From positions 103,428 to 167,427 of the forward strand of contig NZ_SMOG01000002.1 in NCBI RefSeq assembly GCF_004353895.1: DNA of 64,000 nt, in the 5' to 3' direction. The notes below the pieces were generated by a model, which saw only the letters and a program-made list of their open reading frames with translations, did no database searches and was not told the origin of the DNA. How positions within the stretch are numbered: the first letter of the stretch is position 1; each line of letters opens with the position of its first letter. Origin of the DNA: Candidatus Syntrophosphaera thermopropionivorans. Its GTDB lineage: Bacteria > Cloacimonadota > Cloacimonadia > Cloacimonadales > Cloacimonadaceae. Shown here in pieces: positions 28,290 to 36,797 of the stretch. Position numbers and translations under genes: made by a program.

Positions 28290-28716
28290 CTATGTATTTC
28301 ACCATTACGATAGCATCCTCAATCGGTTCACTATAGTAATTTTTTCTTTTCCCGATGGGATGGAAATCAAATTTCTTATATAAGTCTTGAGCAACCATAT
28401 TGGAAGTCCGAACATCCAGAAAAAACATTCGGATTCCGTTATCTATTAAATAATTCAAAGTTTCTTTCAATAAATAAGTGCCCAGTCCCTGATACTGGAA
28501 TTTCGGATCAATAGCAAAATTAAGGATAACTCCTTCATCCAGAACCGTGTGATAAACTATATATCCTTGCAAGACTTCATCTTCACAGATTACCCAGGAA
28601 TAAGTGCAAGGAGCTTCCATAAAAGCTTCTTTGGGCCAAGGAGGATGAAAAACCTGGTTTTCAATGCGGATAACTTCATCAAGGTCCGAATCTTGCATAA
28701 GACGAATTACTCGCAT
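28264..28716 (-). CDS. rimI: Ribosomal-protein-alanine N-acetyltransferase RimI-like GNAT
   Basis: A 150-residue GNAT enzyme. The acetyl-CoA motif QYQGLGTYLLKE, the preceding beta strand VILNFAIDPKFQ and the late NMVAQDLYKKFDFHPIGKRKNYY are characteristic of RimI, which acetylates the N-terminus of ribosomal protein S18. It starts seven bases after argS and overlaps nadB. Substrate assignment is by family. Confidence 0.85.
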   Translation of the reverse strand: MRVIRLMQDSDLDEVIRIENQVFHPPWPKEAFMEAPCTYSWVICEDEVLQGYIVYHTVLDEGVILNFAIDPKFQYQGLGTYLLKETLNYLIDNGIRMFFLDVRTSNMVAQDLYKKFDFHPIGKRKNYYSEPIEDAIVMVKYIDERNNENI

Positions 28717-28723
28717 TTTCTAT

Positions 28724-30376
28724 TTACATTTTTTCAGGAGCACTGATGCCCATTAAGTCCAGACAAATCTCAAGAGTATGTTTCACTGTCTCAATTAGCA
28801 AAAGTCTTGCTTGAGAAAGCTCTATTCTTTTGGGATTTATGACCCGATAATGATTGTAAAAATGATGAAAGAGAGCACAAAGTTCATGAGTGTAATTAGC
28901 CAGTAGATGAGGTTCTCTTTTATCTACAATGTTTATCAAAAGTTCAGGGAAATCAGCCATTTTCTTGATAAGGTCTAATTCTTCAGGACGGACAAGTTTC
29001 CGAATTAGTTCATTTTTAAAGTAGTTCGGATATATGTTTTCCTGACGAGCTTTTCTGAGAATGGAACAAATACGTGCATGTGCATATTGACAATAATAGA
29101 CTGGATTTTCATTATTTTTTTGCAAAGCTAAGTCTAAATCAAAGTTTAGATGAGCACTGGCTTTACGAGCAATAAAGAAATAACGAGCTGCATCTTTACC
29201 TACAAGAGAGATTAAATCATCCATTGTCACTATTTTCCCAGCTCGCTTACTCATTTTTACCCGTTCCCCATTTTCATACAGATTAACCTGCTGAAGAAAG
29301 ATGATTTCCAGCATATTCTCATCATAATTTAGAGCTCTAAATGCTGCTTTAAGACGTGGTACATAGCCATAATGGTCAGGTCCAAAAATATCAATTAGTT
29401 TAGTATATCCTCTTTGAATTTTGGTTAAATGATAAGCAAGGTCAGGAACAAAATAGGTGATAGAGCCATCACTTTTCATTAACACGCGGTCTTTATCATC
29501 ACCAAATTTAGTTGAAGAGAACCATATAGCATCATCTTTTTCATAAGTGCAGTTAGCTTCAGTCAAATAGCTTAGCACCTCTTCTACCACTCCTTCCTGG
29601 CGTAAGGTTCTTTCCGAGACCCAATTATCAAAATGGACATCAAATTTTTCCAGACTTTGACGCTGCATTTCCAAAATTTCGCGGAGAGCAAATTCTTTAA
29701 GATGTTCAGTTCGCTCTTTTTCAGGCATCACAAAAATCCGCACACCTTCAGCTGCATTAAGCTTATGAGCCAAGTGCTTAACATATTCTCCATGATAAGC
29801 TTCGTAAGGAAATTCTCCAATGTTTTCACCCTGAATCTCTCTTAAACGAAGTTCTAAACTTTCAGCCAGAATATCCACCTGGTTTCCTGCATCATTTACA
29901 TAATATTCCCGAGCAGCTTCATAACCTACTTTTTTCATAAGACGATAAAGAGTATCACCAAAAGCTGCTGCCCGAGCACTAACAATATTTAAAGGACCTG
30001 TAGGATTGGCACTAACAAATTCAATAAGGACTTTTTCGCCCTTACCATAATCTGAAGAGCCAAAATTCTTTCCTTGTCTGTGGATATCCCATAGCACTTT
30101 TTGATAAAGAGAAGGAGCTATGCGGAAATTAATAAAACCTGGTCCAGCAATTTCTACACTTTTGAATTGCTTATTCTTGCGTAGCTCTTTAGCCAGCTTT
30201 TCTGCCATCTGTTTGGGAGCAAGTTGATTCTCTTTTGCTAACATTAAAGCAGCATTAGTTGAATAATCACCAAAATCTGGATTGTTAGGTACTTCCACAG
30301 AAAATTCTTTGGTGTGTTTTAATCCCAGATTATCTAATGCTTCCAGCACATTATCAGCAATTTGTTTCTTTATCAT
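28724..30376 (-). CDS. argS: Arginyl-tRNA synthetase with a divergent HIGH motif
   Basis: A 550-residue class I synthetase. The N-terminal Add-1 domain, the ANPTGP lead-in, YYVNDAGNQ, FGPDHYGYVPR, and the KMSK loop (ERVKMSKRAGKIVTM) followed by the DALR helical anticodon-binding domain define ArgRS. The place normally occupied by H-V-G-H reads N-I-V-S (N130-S133, 29978-29989), so both catalytic-site histidines are replaced. Everything else looks intact, and it lies in a housekeeping operon, so it is presumably the functional enzyme of a lineage with this variant. It overlaps rsfS by 4 bp. Confidence 0.93.
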   Translation of the reverse strand: MIKKQIADNVLEALDNLGLKHTKEFSVEVPNNPDFGDYSTNAALMLAKENQLAPKQMAEKLAKELRKNKQFKSVEIAGPGFINFRIAPSLYQKVLWDIHRQGKNFGSSDYGKGEKVLIEFVSANPTGPLNIVSARAAAFGDTLYRLMKKVGYEAAREYYVNDAGNQVDILAESLELRLREIQGENIGEFPYEAYHGEYVKHLAHKLNAAEGVRIFVMPEKERTEHLKEFALREILEMQRQSLEKFDVHFDNWVSERTLRQEGVVEEVLSYLTEANCTYEKDDAIWFSSTKFGDDKDRVLMKSDGSITYFVPDLAYHLTKIQRGYTKLIDIFGPDHYGYVPRLKAAFRALNYDENMLEIIFLQQVNLYENGERVKMSKRAGKIVTMDDLISLVGKDAARYFFIARKASAHLNFDLDLALQKNNENPVYYCQYAHARICSILRKARQENIYPNYFKNELIRKLVRPEELDLIKKMADFPELLINIVDKREPHLLANYTHELCALFHHFYNHYRVINPKRIELSQARLLLIETVKHTLEICLDLMGISAPEKM

Positions 30377-30726
30377 AAATCTTTCTCTTCCTTAATTGGT
30401 TCTGTAAGTTCTGAAAACAGCTGGTCAATATCATAATATTCTCTTTTTTCCTGGCGGAAAATGTGCACTATCACATCTCCAAAATCCACCAATATCCATT
30501 GACCATATTCTAAACCGGCTTTACCCAAAATTTGATATTTGCTCTTTTTTGCCATCAGTAAGATATGATTGGCAATGGCCTTATTGTGTAAATCAGCTGA
30601 ACCATTACATACCACAATAAAATCTGTGTAACTACAGTTATTTGCCACATCATATACTGCAATATGTTCTGCTTGCTTTTCGTTAAGCCAGTTTAAGACA
30701 TCTGTTAACTTTATATTATCCGCCAA
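30373..30726 (-). CDS. rsfS: Ribosomal silencing factor RsfS
   Basis: A 117-residue member of the RsfS/Iojap family, which binds ribosomal protein uL14 and blocks subunit joining when nutrients are scarce. Diagnostic segments are DVANNCSYTDFIVVCNGSA, EGLEYGQWILVDFGDVIVH-like (here GLEYGQWILVDFGDVIVHIF) and REYYDIDQLF near the end. Its position in front of argS and next to a LytR_C protein gene resembles the lytR-rsfS arrangement seen in several phyla. Confidence 0.95.
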   Translation of the reverse strand: MADNIKLTDVLNWLNEKQAEHIAVYDVANNCSYTDFIVVCNGSADLHNKAIANHILLMAKKSKYQILGKAGLEYGQWILVDFGDVIVHIFRQEKREYYDIDQLFSELTEPIKEEKDL

Positions 30727-30739
30727 AATCTTCTCCTTT

Positions 30740-31180
30740 TTAGCGTTTCATAAAGGTATCATAATCAGCTCCTAATATGATGATAAAAGGAGCTTCACTT
30801 TCTGAATCAACCGCTAAAGTATAGCGTTGAATACCTGTCATTTTTTGTAACCTTTTCAAATCTTGCCAGTCTTCTTTTTTCATTTCAATCAATGATTTAT
30901 TATAAATTGGATGAGGTGTATCAGCAACCCTGATTACTTCTATATTCTTGTTACGAATATAATTAGCATAGTCTGTTGCCAGGTTTTCTATTCCGCATCC
31001 ATTTTTGATAATCACTTTAATAGCAGGTAAATTCTTCTCATCCAGGTCCTGAAAATCACTCTTAGGAGAGATGAATCTTATGTATATTAAGGTAATCAGA
31101 ACTCCTGTCAAGACTACAATAAGAACCCAGAGCAAGCTTTTACTTGGAAACCATTTATTTGAGGAGCGCTTTGCTGTCAA
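30740..31180 (-). CDS. Membrane-anchored LytR C-terminal domain protein
   Basis: A 146-residue protein with one N-terminal membrane helix (about 14-34) and an extracytoplasmic LytR_C domain: IKVIIKNGCGIENLATDYA, then EVIRVADTPHP and FIIILGADYD. The catalytic LCP domain of full LytR proteins is absent. LytR_C domains are thought to bind cell-wall or envelope material; the exact role is unknown. It sits directly upstream of rsfS (13 bp). Confidence 0.8.
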   Translation of the reverse strand: MTAKRSSNKWFPSKSLLWVLIVVLTGVLITLIYIRFISPKSDFQDLDEKNLPAIKVIIKNGCGIENLATDYANYIRNKNIEVIRVADTPHPIYNKSLIEMKKEDWQDLKRLQKMTGIQRYTLAVDSESEAPFIIILGADYDTFMKR

Positions 31181-31190
31181 ACCTAATGCC

Positions 31191-31694
31191 CTACTTCTTC
31201 AATTGAAGCTGATATATAAATTCTTGATGCAATCTTTGCCAGCTTTTTTCAAAAGCTTCGGGAATCACTCTCTGCCCTCCAATAACACTCATAAAATTGC
31301 TATCTCCAATCCAGCGAGGAACCATATGAATATGGAGATGTTCATCAATTCCTGCTCCAGCAGCTCTCCCTAAATTTATACCTACATTGATACCTTCACA
31401 ATTATAAGCGGCAATCAACACCTTTTCGCTGAGCTGACAAAGAGAGCCTAAATCCTCAATAACCTCTTTAGGCAACTCATGAAGAGATTTAAGATGTAAA
31501 TATGGCACTAACATTATATGACCGTTGTTATATGGATAGCGATTTAACATTACATAGCAATGTTTTCCGCGATAGACAATTAGATTTTCCTCGTCTTTAT
31601 CCATTTCCTGATAACGACACAGGATACAGTCATCCGTTTTTTCTCCTTCAATATAATTTAAACGCCAGGGAGAGTATAAAAATTCTTTATTCAT
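31191..31694 (-). CDS. HIT family hydrolase/phosphorylase
   Basis: A 167-residue protein starting at the ATG at 31694, which overlaps the GlmU-like stop (ATGAATAA); a longer frame upstream lies inside that gene. The histidine triad is HLHIHMVPRW (HxHxHxxPR), and CILCRY near the N-terminus pairs with a later His as in zinc-binding AP4A-hydrolase-like HIT proteins. It likely acts on dinucleoside polyphosphates or nucleoside phosphoramidates. Confidence 0.9.
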   Translation of the reverse strand: MNKEFLYSPWRLNYIEGEKTDDCILCRYQEMDKDEENLIVYRGKHCYVMLNRYPYNNGHIMLVPYLHLKSLHELPKEVIEDLGSLCQLSEKVLIAAYNCEGINVGINLGRAAGAGIDEHLHIHMVPRWIGDSNFMSVIGGQRVIPEAFEKSWQRLHQEFIYQLQLKK

Positions 31695-32715
31695 AGTCAA
31701 TATCTTCAATTGTTCTTTCGCCAAATTCAAGAATATGCCCTTCTGGAATGTGAGCACTAATCAGGACATTATATCCTTCCAGGAAACTGCTATCACAGAG
31801 AACGGTATCTTCAATGTAACAGTTTGGTCCAATATAAGCCCCTTTCCTTAGTTCACTTTTCCCTCTTATAATTGAGTTTTGCCCAATCTCTACATCTGGT
31901 TCTATATCAACCTCCTCGCCAATATAAACAGTTCGTGGATTATGAATTACCACACCATTATTCAACCAATGTTTGCGAATTTCCGCAATAAATAAATCTT
32001 CTAATTCAGCTAATTGTTCTTGAGAGTTAACACCAGCAACTTCTATGGGATTATCTAAAATAACGGAGGATATTTTCTTACCTTGTTTGGCAAGAACAGA
32101 CACCACATCGGTGAGATAATACTCGTTCTGATTATTGACACTGGAAGTTTGTTTAAGTGCATCAAACATATCACCAGCTTGGAAACAGTAAATTCCAGTA
32201 TTCCATTCTTTAATAGCTCTCTGTTCTTCAGTTGCATCTTTAAACTCTACAATGCCAGTTATCTCACCAGAAGCATTTCTTAAAATACGTCCATAACTTC
32301 CTGGATCATCCATAATAGAGGTTAGAATAGTACAAGAAGCTTTAGAGGAAGAATGCTCATTATACAGTTTCTGTAATGTCTCTGGTTTTAAAAGTGGCAC
32401 ATCACCACAGATAATAAAAACATCATCTTCTCTTTCTTGAAAAACTGGTTCAACCATCATAACGGCATGACCAGTACCTAACTGTTCAGGTTGTTCCACA
32501 AAGATTAAACGAGGGTCTTCTTCCAGACAGGCAATAACGCTGTCTTTTTGATAACCTACTACCACAAAGATTTTGGAACAATTAGCTTTTAAGGCGGTAT
32601 TAACTACCCTCTGAATTATAGGTTTTTCAGCAAAGCTAAAAGTGACTTTAGCTCGTTCAGATTTCATTCTTGTGCCTTTACCCGCAGCAAGAATTATAGC
32701 TGATAAGTTAGACAT
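31687..32715 (-). CDS. GlmU-like UDP-N-acetylglucosamine pyrophosphorylase with short C-terminal left-handed beta-helix
   Basis: A 342-residue nucleotidyltransferase. The N-terminal domain carries the LAAGKGTRMKSERAKV signature, EQLGTGHAVM, FIICGDVPLL and NEYYLTDVV, all as in GlmU uridyltransferase. The hexapeptide beta-helix is only about 85 residues (VVIHNPRTVYIGEEVDIEPD onward), against roughly 200 in full GlmU, so the catalytic His and the acetyl-CoA site of the acetyltransferase domain appear to be missing. It probably makes UDP-GlcNAc from GlcNAc-1-P or another UDP-sugar; acetylation would need another protein. Three bases separate it from folK. Confidence 0.82.
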   Translation of the reverse strand: MSNLSAIILAAGKGTRMKSERAKVTFSFAEKPIIQRVVNTALKANCSKIFVVVGYQKDSVIACLEEDPRLIFVEQPEQLGTGHAVMMVEPVFQEREDDVFIICGDVPLLKPETLQKLYNEHSSSKASCTILTSIMDDPGSYGRILRNASGEITGIVEFKDATEEQRAIKEWNTGIYCFQAGDMFDALKQTSSVNNQNEYYLTDVVSVLAKQGKKISSVILDNPIEVAGVNSQEQLAELEDLFIAEIRKHWLNNGVVIHNPRTVYIGEEVDIEPDVEIGQNSIIRGKSELRKGAYIGPNCYIEDTVLCDSSFLEGYNVLISAHIPEGHILEFGERTIEDIDYE

Positions 32716-32718
32716 TGC

Positions 32719-33186
32719 TTAATCTTCCTTTTTTTCTATGTCTTTCAAAAGGTTGGCTATACTTTTATGTAAAACTGGATGAATCAAATCTGGTGCGATA
32801 GAACACAAAAGTTCCAACACAAATTTTCTCTTAGTCATCTCTGGATGAGGTAGAATCAAATCTTGGGTATGTTTTACCTCATCTTCATAAAGTAAAATGT
32901 CAATATCTATTATTCTTGGACCCCAATGTTCAGATCTAACACGTCCCATCTGATTTTCCAGATTTAAAGCTTTTTGTAAAAGCTCATTCGAAGAATAAGA
33001 TGTTTCCACCTCTATAACCTGATTGTAAAAATCAGGTTGATTTAAATTACCTACTGGTTTTGTCTGGATTAAAGGAGAGCTTTTCAAAATGCAGATATTA
33101 GGGTCCTCTCTAAGCTTTTGAAGAGCTTGCTGAACCTGAGTTTCAGGATTATTTAGATTAGAACCCAGACAAAGATAAGCAATCAT
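32719..33186 (-). CDS. folK: 2-amino-4-hydroxy-6-hydroxymethyldihydropteridine diphosphokinase
   Basis: A 155-residue HPPK. It opens with AYLCLGSNLNNPETQVQQA, carries TKPVGNLNQPDFYNQVIEVE and the family signature GPRIIDIDILLY with metal-binding aspartates, then LILPHPEM. It pyrophosphorylates the folate precursor. It overlaps folB by 4 bp, a common FolB-FolK pairing. Confidence 0.95.
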   Translation of the reverse strand: MIAYLCLGSNLNNPETQVQQALQKLREDPNICILKSSPLIQTKPVGNLNQPDFYNQVIEVETSYSSNELLQKALNLENQMGRVRSEHWGPRIIDIDILLYEDEVKHTQDLILPHPEMTKRKFVLELLCSIAPDLIHPVLHKSIANLLKDIEKKED

Positions 33187-33542
33187 TCACGAGTCCTTTG
33201 CACTTCAACTTCCACACTTTTTAAAATTCCTTGAATAGGAACAGATGGTTTTTGAATGCATAATTTCAATTTCCAGATCAGAGGAAAATCAGTCAGAAGC
33301 TTATCTGCTACGATATTAGCACAATTTTCCAGGAGAAGGAATTGACGAGATTCCATAATTTCCCGGATTTCTGCATACACTTTAGTGTAATCAACCGTAT
33401 CTTCCAATCGCTTAATCACAGAATCTGTTTCAGGATGAGTTTGCATTTCCAGATTAACGATAAAACGCTGTCCCAGCTTTCTTTCCTCATCATTCACACC
33501 ATGATATCCATAAAATACCATATCATTCAATCTAATAATCAT
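33183..33542 (-). CDS. folB: Dihydroneopterin aldolase
   Basis: A 119-residue FolB: MIIRLNDMVFYGYHGVNDEE, the conserved DTVDYTKVYAEI, and LLENCANIVADKLL, ending with VQKPSVPI-like KLCIQKPSVPI. It converts dihydroneopterin to the FolK substrate. Four-base overlaps with folK and with the RseC-like gene point to cotranscription. Confidence 0.94.
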   Translation of the reverse strand: MIIRLNDMVFYGYHGVNDEERKLGQRFIVNLEMQTHPETDSVIKRLEDTVDYTKVYAEIREIMESRQFLLLENCANIVADKLLTDFPLIWKLKLCIQKPSVPIQGILKSVEVEVQRTRE

Positions 33543-33970
33543 AATTTTCTTCCAATGCGTACTTGCACCTTTTTCCCAAATTTACGGTCTATCAATTTTA
33601 AGATAATATAACTTAAAGCTGTGGCAGCGAAAGCAATACCTATAGAGGCAAGTTCATCCAACCAGATACTACCAATCAAATATCCGAGAAAGAGACAAAG
33701 AATGGGTAAACCGAAGACCAGTAGTGAGGATATAATTCTTGAAGCAGGAGCTATTTCCAGTTCAACTCTATCTCCTGGTTTTAGCTCAAGTTCACTTTCC
33801 ACATCAAAAACTGCAGGAGTGTTGCGTCCGAAACAAAAGCTTTGCATTGAACAAGTTTTACAACCTCCACTTCGCACAACTTCCACTCGCACTTTTTTCC
33901 CTTCTACTTCAATGACAGTTCCCACATCTTCCTGTGGATATTGACCTTTTTCATTATTCATAGTTTCCAT
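33539..33970 (-). CDS. RseC/MucC-like (SoxR-reducing system) membrane protein
   Basis: A 143-residue protein with a cytoplasmic beta domain (GTVIEVEGKKVRVEV), a cysteine cluster GGCKTCSMQSFCFG that could hold a cofactor, and two adjacent membrane helices (about 77-125). This layout matches RseC/MucC, associated with SoxR reduction and the Rnf complex in proteobacteria. Here no rnf or rse genes are near, so partner and role are unknown. Two ATGs (33970 and 33961) are possible starts; both overlap the rfaE2 stop. Confidence 0.8.
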   Translation of the reverse strand: METMNNEKGQYPQEDVGTVIEVEGKKVRVEVVRSGGCKTCSMQSFCFGRNTPAVFDVESELELKPGDRVELEIAPASRIISSLLVFGLPILCLFLGYLIGSIWLDELASIGIAFAATALSYIILKLIDRKFGKKVQVRIGRKL

Positions 33971-34469
33971 TATCCTTCATTGTAATATCAGCAAAAGCCT
34001 CTGCAATCTTGCGGAATAATTCAGTAGTTGAAATACCTGAACGATATGGTAAACTGAGAACTTTTCCCCCATATGCTTGCACAATATCTGCACCCACTAT
34101 ATCTTCAGTTTTCCAGTCACCACCTTTAACCAGAATATCTGGTTTAAGCAAACGAATAAGTTCATAAGGTGTATCCTGCTCAAAAATAACTACCAAGTCA
34201 ACACATTGCAGTGCAGCCACCACAAAAGCTCTATCCTTTTCTGATACGATAGGACGTGGTGCTCTTTTAATTCTACGAACACTATCATCACTATTTAAAC
34301 CGAGAACTAAGATATCACCAAGAGCCTTTGCCTGTTCCAGATACTGGATATGACCAGAATGCAAGATATCAAAACATCCATTGGTAAAGACTACTTTTTT
34401 ATCTTGCGAACGAAAATTGTCGCATAGAAGAGCTGCTTCTTCCCAGTTTTTTATTTTATCTTTAATCAT
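33954..34469 (-). CDS. rfaE2: D-glycero-beta-D-manno-heptose 1-phosphate adenylyltransferase
   Basis: A 171-residue nucleotidyltransferase beginning at the ATG at 34469 (MIKDKIKNWEEA), which overlaps the rfaE1 stop as ATGATTAA; the longer upstream frame lies within rfaE1. The adenylyltransferase signature is VVFTNGCFDILHSGHIQYL (HxGH), and RIKRAPRPIVSEKDRA and VDLVVIFEQDTP follow. It makes ADP-heptose for the LPS inner core. Heptose kinase and adenylyltransferase are separate genes here, unlike fused HldE of enterics. Confidence 0.94.
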   Translation of the reverse strand: MIKDKIKNWEEAALLCDNFRSQDKKVVFTNGCFDILHSGHIQYLEQAKALGDILVLGLNSDDSVRRIKRAPRPIVSEKDRAFVVAALQCVDLVVIFEQDTPYELIRLLKPDILVKGGDWKTEDIVGADIVQAYGGKVLSLPYRSGISTTELFRKIAEAFADITMKDNGNYE

Positions 34470-35427
34470 TGTAACTTGATAGTAATTGTTCTTTGGTAAT
34501 GCTGGCAGTTCCCTTAATACCACAAACAACTCCAGCTGCATGATTGGCAATATCAGCTGCTGAATATATATCAGCACCGCTAATATAAGCTAGGGTCAGG
34601 ACACTAATAACGGTGTCACCTGCACCTGAGACATCATATACTTCTCGGGCACAAGTAGGAAGATGAATATGTGCACCTCTACCTTCAAAAACATACATTC
34701 CCAGAGCACCTCGCGTGACAATCAAGTTTTTAATATTCATTCTCAGCTTAAAATCACGGGCAGTTTGAATGAATTCTTCTTCATTTTCAAATATCTTTCC
34801 GCTAATAGTTTGTAACTCTTTATAGTTGGGTTTAAAGATATCCACCCCTTTATAAGCCATAAAATTCTTCTGTTTAGGGTCAACTGCTACAGGGATATTC
34901 TTTTCTTTGGCATATCTGAGAGCTTCTTCAATTACTTTCTCGGTTAGCAAACCCTTATTATAATCTTCTATAATCATAGCATCACAGTTATTTATCAGAC
35001 CTTCCAGATTGGTTAAAAGCTTTCGCATTGTCTCCAGATTAATATCTGTTTTGGTCTCATAGTCAATACGGACAATTTGCTGATTGATTGCTCCAATACG
35101 AGTTTTCAAAGTAGTAGAACGAGAGGAATCTATAACCAATTTATCAGTATCTATATCTTTTTCAGTTAAAAGTCGGATAAGGTCATTTGCCGCAGTATCT
35201 TTTCCAATGACACCTAAAAGTATTGGTTCTCCACCAAGAGTTTTGATATTAAGAGCCACATTGGCAGCTCCACCTAAACGAAATTCTTCTTTTTGCACTT
35301 CCAGGACAGGAACAGGAGCTTCAGGAGAGATACGTTCCACTTCACCCCAGACATAATGGTCCAACATTACATCACCTAAAACGAGAACTCTTTCCCCTTG
35401 AAAGTTTTTAATAATTTCAGCTATCAT
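34462..35427 (-). CDS. rfaE1: D-glycero-beta-D-manno-heptose-7-phosphate kinase
   Basis: A 321-residue PfkB-family kinase. It opens with VLVLGDVMLDHYVWGEVERI, has the RLGGAANVALNIKTLGGEP substrate region, and the catalytic DVSGAGDTVISVL motif near the C-terminus. It phosphorylates heptose-7-phosphate at C1, feeding rfaE2 immediately downstream. It overlaps purF by 4 bp. Confidence 0.94.
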   Translation of the reverse strand: MIAEIIKNFQGERVLVLGDVMLDHYVWGEVERISPEAPVPVLEVQKEEFRLGGAANVALNIKTLGGEPILLGVIGKDTAANDLIRLLTEKDIDTDKLVIDSSRSTTLKTRIGAINQQIVRIDYETKTDINLETMRKLLTNLEGLINNCDAMIIEDYNKGLLTEKVIEEALRYAKEKNIPVAVDPKQKNFMAYKGVDIFKPNYKELQTISGKIFENEEEFIQTARDFKLRMNIKNLIVTRGALGMYVFEGRGAHIHLPTCAREVYDVSGAGDTVISVLTLAYISGADIYSAADIANHAAGVVCGIKGTASITKEQLLSSYND

Positions 35428-36794
35428 TCTTTCTCCAGAGGATATTTTCCATCAAAACAAGCATAACAATATTCATCTGGTTCTTTTAAACATTCTCGCA
35501 AAGAGTTCATATCAAGATATTTTAAGCTATTAACCCCAATTCTTTCTTTTATTTCTTCCAGCGAATAACGATTAGCCGCAAGTTCTTCTCTATGAGGAGT
35601 ATCAATGCCATAATAGCAGGAATAACAGATAGCAGGGCTACCTATTCTAAGATGAATCTCTTCTGCTCCTGCTAATTTTATCATTCTCACTATCTTTCTA
35701 ATCGTCGTTCCACGCACAATGGAATCATCCACGAGTACAACTTTTTTCCCTTTAAAGAAATTGGGCAATACATTAAATTTCTGACGAACACTCTCATCCC
35801 GGATAGTTTGTTCTGGTTTGATAAAAGTTCTGCCAATATAGTGATTACGGATAAGGCCTAAAGATAGCGGAATTCCGCTGGCTGCTGAATAACCTACTGC
35901 CATAAAATTTGCCGAATCAGGAACTGGAACAACACAATCAGCTTCCAGACCTTTATCCTGTTCAGCTAATTTGCGCCCTATATCTTCTCTAACTTCAAAG
36001 ACATTTTCTCCAAAATGATAGCTATCTGGACGAGAAAAGTAGATATGCTCAAACACACAATAGCTATGATGATTTTGCTGCCTGTATTGAGCAGGATTAT
36101 TCCCTATAACTTTTACTCCATCAGCATTAACTTCAATAATTCCAGCAGCGGGAACTTCACTTCTTCCATTGACATCCAAAATATCCAGAACACAACTTTC
36201 CGAAGCTACCACTACATCTCCATTGATATTTTTACCCCATATCATAGGTCGGATTGAAAGTGGGTCACGAAACATATAAAGTTCTTTCCTGGTACAAAAC
36301 ACACAGGAATAAGCACCTTTGATATCTTTCATCAGACAACGGATAGCTTCAACGACATCTTTATTTTTAGCTATAATCTGCCAGGCAAGATATTTTACTA
36401 ATAGTTCACCGTCATTATCGCTGTTAAAATATACATTTTCAGCTTCTAATCTGGCTCGTATCTGGTCATAATTAACCAAATCTCCATTACTGGCAAGAGC
36501 ATAGCTGGGACCAAATAGCGTTTCTACCAGATGAGGTTGAGTATTGAATTTGGTAGCTGCACCCTTAGTTGGATAACGAACATGACCGACAGCAATATAA
36601 CCTGGTAAAGTTTTAAGTACTTCATCGGTAAATACTTCTTTTACCAGTCCCATACTTTTATATAAGTGAATAACTTTACCATCACTAACGGCTAAACCAC
36701 AACTTTCCTGTCCTCTATGTTGTTCGGCAAACATTCCCAGAGCTGCCATACGAGCTGCTTCTGGATTGCCATAGATTCCGATAATTCCACACAT
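35424..36794 (-). CDS. purF: Amidophosphoribosyltransferase
   Basis: A 456-residue first enzyme of purine synthesis. The N-terminal nucleophile Cys2 (MCGIIGIYG) is exposed directly after the start, with no propeptide. The glutaminase motif MFAEQHRGQESCG, the PRPP motif VVLVDDSIVRGTT, and cysteines placed as the 4Fe-4S ligands of the Bacillus-type enzyme (CVFEHIYFSRPDS, CYSCYYGID, CYACFDGKYP) are visible. It probably carries an oxygen-sensitive cluster, consistent with an anaerobe. Confidence 0.96.
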   Translation of the reverse strand: MCGIIGIYGNPEAARMAALGMFAEQHRGQESCGLAVSDGKVIHLYKSMGLVKEVFTDEVLKTLPGYIAVGHVRYPTKGAATKFNTQPHLVETLFGPSYALASNGDLVNYDQIRARLEAENVYFNSDNDGELLVKYLAWQIIAKNKDVVEAIRCLMKDIKGAYSCVFCTRKELYMFRDPLSIRPMIWGKNINGDVVVASESCVLDILDVNGRSEVPAAGIIEVNADGVKVIGNNPAQYRQQNHHSYCVFEHIYFSRPDSYHFGENVFEVREDIGRKLAEQDKGLEADCVVPVPDSANFMAVGYSAASGIPLSLGLIRNHYIGRTFIKPEQTIRDESVRQKFNVLPNFFKGKKVVLVDDSIVRGTTIRKIVRMIKLAGAEEIHLRIGSPAICYSCYYGIDTPHREELAANRYSLEEIKERIGVNSLKYLDMNSLRECLKEPDEYCYACFDGKYPLEKE

Positions 36795-36797
36795 TTA

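Noticed and set aside
33621..33944. 107-codon frame antisense to the RseC-like gene
   Set aside because: Ser/Thr/Pro-rich shadow translation; the minus frame has membrane helices and a cysteine cluster.
34470..34577. Longer N-terminus for rfaE2
   Set aside because: These codons lie inside rfaE1 and have no family similarity; ATG 34469 overlaps the rfaE1 stop in the manner usual here.
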